Source: Paracoccus alkanivorans
Lineage (GTDB): Bacteria; Pseudomonadota; Alphaproteobacteria; Rhodobacterales; Rhodobacteraceae
Reading direction: 5' to 3'
Assembly (NCBI RefSeq): GCF_003697785.1
Contig: NZ_QOKZ01000002.1
Location: 124,001-188,000 of the forward strand
Length of the DNA stretch: 64,000 bases
In this document: in pieces, positions 62,552 through 64,000 of the stretch
Numbering within the stretch: position 1 is the stretch's first letter
How the letters are laid out: every line of letters begins with the position of its first letter
Translations under genes and position numbers: made by a program
Notes under the pieces: generated by a model
Told to the model about the DNA's origin: nothing
Databases searched by the model: none
The model's input: only the letters and a program-made list of their open reading frames with translations

Positions 62552-62881
62552 ATGGAACTTGCCGCCACGGATGACGGGGAAACGACCCTGATCACCTTGC
62601 AGGAAACGCGGATCGACGCGGCGAATGCGACATATTTCAAGGACAGGATGCGCGAAGTCATCGCCGATCACGGCAAACCGGTTCTGCTTGATCTCTGCCG
62701 GGTCGACTTCATGGACAGCTCGGGACTTGGTGCATTGATCGCGGTGCTCAAGGGAATGCCGCCCGGGCTGACCCTGACGCTTTGCAATGCGACATCCAAT
62801 GTCCAGCGGGTTTTCAAGCTGACGCGGATGGATTCCGTGTTCCGGATCCTGCCCTCCCACAAGCAGGATGAAACCGGATAA
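62552..62881 (+). CDS. STAS-domain anti-sigma factor antagonist
   Basis: A 109-residue single STAS domain of the SpoIIAA/RsbV type. The phosphorylation motif is FMDSSGLGAL with S57 the likely target. Such proteins, when dephosphorylated, bind an RsbW-like kinase and free a sigma factor or other partner. GGGG is six bases before ATG 62552, so I use it over the ATG at 62540. The stop shares a base with the kinase start (TAATG), so the pair is coupled. Confidence 0.9.
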   Translation: MELAATDDGETTLITLQETRIDAANATYFKDRMREVIADHGKPVLLDLCRVDFMDSSGLGALIAVLKGMPPGLTLTLCNATSNVQRVFKLTRMDSVFRILPSHKQDETG

Positions 62882-63378
62882 TGAACCCTACCGACCGGCA
62901 GAAAGCCGATTCCGGCAGACCTGTGGGCTACAGGCTTCCGCCCGTGTTTCACCGCGTCCTGCCGGCAAGTCCCCTCGCCGTGCGCGACACGCTCTGCGAT
63001 GTCCGCGCCCGCTTCGCGAGGTCGGCCCCTCCCGACACGCTCGGACGACTCGAACTGGTAATGGCGGAAGTGCTGAACAATGTCGTTCAGCATGCAGCCC
63101 GGCAGAGTGGCGGACTTCCTGCGCAGAAGCCGCTGTCCATTCATCTTTCCATCCTTCGCACCAGGCATGGTTTCGCCTGTGCGGTCACGGATGACGGTGA
63201 ATCAATGCCGAACGGATGTCTGGTGCCTCATGATCTGCCGGACTCCGAAGATTCGGGGCCGCCAGAGGGGGGGTTTGGCTGGTTCATGATACAGAGCTTG
63301 ACCCAGACACTGTATTACCATCGCGCGGAAGACAGGAACTGCCTGGCCTTCAGCATTGCCTCCGCGCAGCCCGCCTAG
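62881..63378 (+). CDS. RsbW-like anti-sigma factor serine kinase (HATPase)
   Basis: A 165-residue protein with a GHKL/HATPase_c fold: N-box EVLNNVVQHA (about 62-71), a G1-type DDGESMPNG near 102-110 and a G2-like GGFGWFMIQSL (about 133-143). It should phosphorylate the STAS partner upstream and hold another factor, but no sigma gene is adjacent. The N-terminal 35 residues are not recognised. The stop overlaps the convergent hspQ stop in a shared CTAG. Confidence 0.87.
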   Translation: MNPTDRQKADSGRPVGYRLPPVFHRVLPASPLAVRDTLCDVRARFARSAPPDTLGRLELVMAEVLNNVVQHAARQSGGLPAQKPLSIHLSILRTRHGFACAVTDDGESMPNGCLVPHDLPDSEDSGPPEGGFGWFMIQSLTQTLYYHRAEDRNCLAFSIASAQPA

Positions 63379-63707
63379 TTCAGCAATTCCTGCAAAGGAT
63401 AGCGGCCATCCTCGAAATCCCCGAACATCTCGATCACCTCGGGGTGGTTCAATGGCTCGCCCGAGGAATCAGGGACCAGATTCTGCTCTGACACATAGGC
63501 TATGTAATAGGTCGCCTCGGTTTCGGCATAAAGATGATAGAACGGCTGATCCTTGGATGGCCGCACATCTTCGGGAATGGAATCGTACCATTCCTCGGTA
63601 TTTGCGAATTGCGGGTCCACGTCGAAAATGACCCCGCGGAACGGCCGCTCCTTGTGCCGGACGACTTGTCCCAGACAATATTTCGCGACGCGGTTCTGCA
63701 CCTGCAT
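63375..63707 (-). CDS. hspQ: Heat shock protein HspQ
   Basis: A 110-residue protein of the HspQ (hemimethylated DNA-binding YccV) family, known in Escherichia coli as a Lon enhancer and regulator of DnaA mutant levels. AKYCLGQVVRHKERPFRGVIFDVDPQF, NTEEWYDSIPEDVRPSKDQPFYHLYAE and YVSEQNLVPDSSGEPLNHP are standard. ATG 63707 follows GAGGGA about 10 bases upstream and fits family length; the ATG at 63731 adds eight residues and has no ribosome binding site. Confidence 0.92.
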   Translation of the reverse strand: MQVQNRVAKYCLGQVVRHKERPFRGVIFDVDPQFANTEEWYDSIPEDVRPSKDQPFYHLYAETEATYYIAYVSEQNLVPDSSGEPLNHPEVIEMFGDFEDGRYPLQELLN

Positions 63708-63835
63708 GCGTAACGATCCCTCAGTATTCATGGCATTGCGCCGAATTGACAGGGTTCTAATACCGCGAGTCGATTCTGTCCACCGCGGCGCCGTCTGTCT
63801 GAAACGAAAATCCCATGCCCGCCAAGGCGTCGCTT

Positions 63836-64000
63836 TTACCGGTCAATTGGCGGAGGCGGAACGCGCTGAGTCACCAGATGGCTCTTGCGCTTTTCGTAAA
63901 ACGCATTGCCGCCCGCAACGAGGACATAATGCATGTTGTCATAGGGGAAACTGTAGCCTGCGGTATGGAAGAACCTGGCGTTCCGAACTCCGGCCTGGCG
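63836..64000 (-). CDS. Partial gene, C-terminal 54 residues (5' end outside window)
   Basis: The minus strand is open in one frame from the window end to a TAA at 63836-63838, giving 54 residues. The tail is aromatic-rich (FFHTAGYSFPYDNMHYVLVAG, then NAFYEKRKSHLV) and ends in a proline run (VPPPPIDR). Third codon positions are GC-rich as in neighbouring genes. I do not recognise the family and cannot see its start. Confidence 0.55.
   Translation of the reverse strand, partial: RQAGVRNARFFHTAGYSFPYDNMHYVLVAGGNAFYEKRKSHLVTQRVPPPPIDR

Overview
The window is about 64 kb of high-GC alphaproteobacterial chromosome, most likely from Paracoccus or a close relative in the Rhodobacteraceae. Pointers are the petP/petR regulator pair, the kdsD-lptC-lptA-lptB-hpf-ptsN block without rpoN, gltD and gltB separated by a small secreted-protein gene, an NDUFA9-like oxidoreductase, the alphaproteobacterial GTTC-N7-GTTC type of SOS box and ATTTGCATGAAGAAG-type intergenic repeats. 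Almost all sequence is coding; no gap between genes exceeds about 200 bp. I see no phage, transposase, CRISPR array, rRNA or replication origin. The assignment is by family knowledge, not by database search.

Layout. 0-10.9 kb: methionine aminopeptidase, YqgE, a stand-alone DsbD N-domain protein, a uracil-DNA glycosylase without Fe-S cysteines, petPR divergent from ilvE plus a VOC protein, then (minus strand) a cell-envelope/nitrogen-PTS block: rnd, kdsD, lptC, lptA, lptB, hpf, ptsN and a 62-residue protein. 11-17.8 kb: a tightly overlapping MoxR-DUF58-DUF4381-VWA-VWA-TPR-BatD operon ending in a class IV aminotransferase-fold protein whose catalytic residues look replaced. 17.9-23.4 kb: an exported protein with about 18 MORN repeats, nadE, tRNA-Leu(CAG) with a bidirectional terminator, an NDUFA9-like protein and uppP. 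23.5-31.2 kb: gltD, an exported hypothetical protein, gltB and mtgA. 31.2-44.6 kb: GST, PfkB-family kinase, minimal metallopeptidase, gltX, pheT (inverted), formylglutamate amidohydrolase, pyk, rpmI-rplT, a Ca2+/H+ antiporter, a cytochrome P450 and pheS.

44.7-53.3 kb: an arsRBH (ACR3-type) arsenic operon diverges from an SOS-type operon made of an HhH-GPD DNA glycosylase-like protein, imuA, imuB and dnaE2. A perfect SOS box lies just before the glycosylase gene, so it probably joins the mutasome regulon. 53.5-64 kb: a LysR regulator diverges from acyl-CoA dehydrogenase, class III CoA-transferase and mesaconyl-CoA hydratase-like genes, apparently a dicarboxylic acid activation-oxidation-hydration module. 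Then come a penicillin acylase homolog lacking its nucleophile serine, a beta-hydroxyacid dehydrogenase, a thiolase, an anti-sigma factor antagonist/kinase pair, hspQ and the 3' end of an unrecognised gene.

The strongest non-coding signal is a pair of nearly identical ~159-bp elements in opposite orientation (53315-53473 and 61113-61270). They have imperfect terminal inverted repeats of about 23 bp and internal hairpins, and each sits between convergent genes. They look like a MITE-like or REP-like element, possibly working as terminators. A more divergent relative of their core lies at 37.4 kb.
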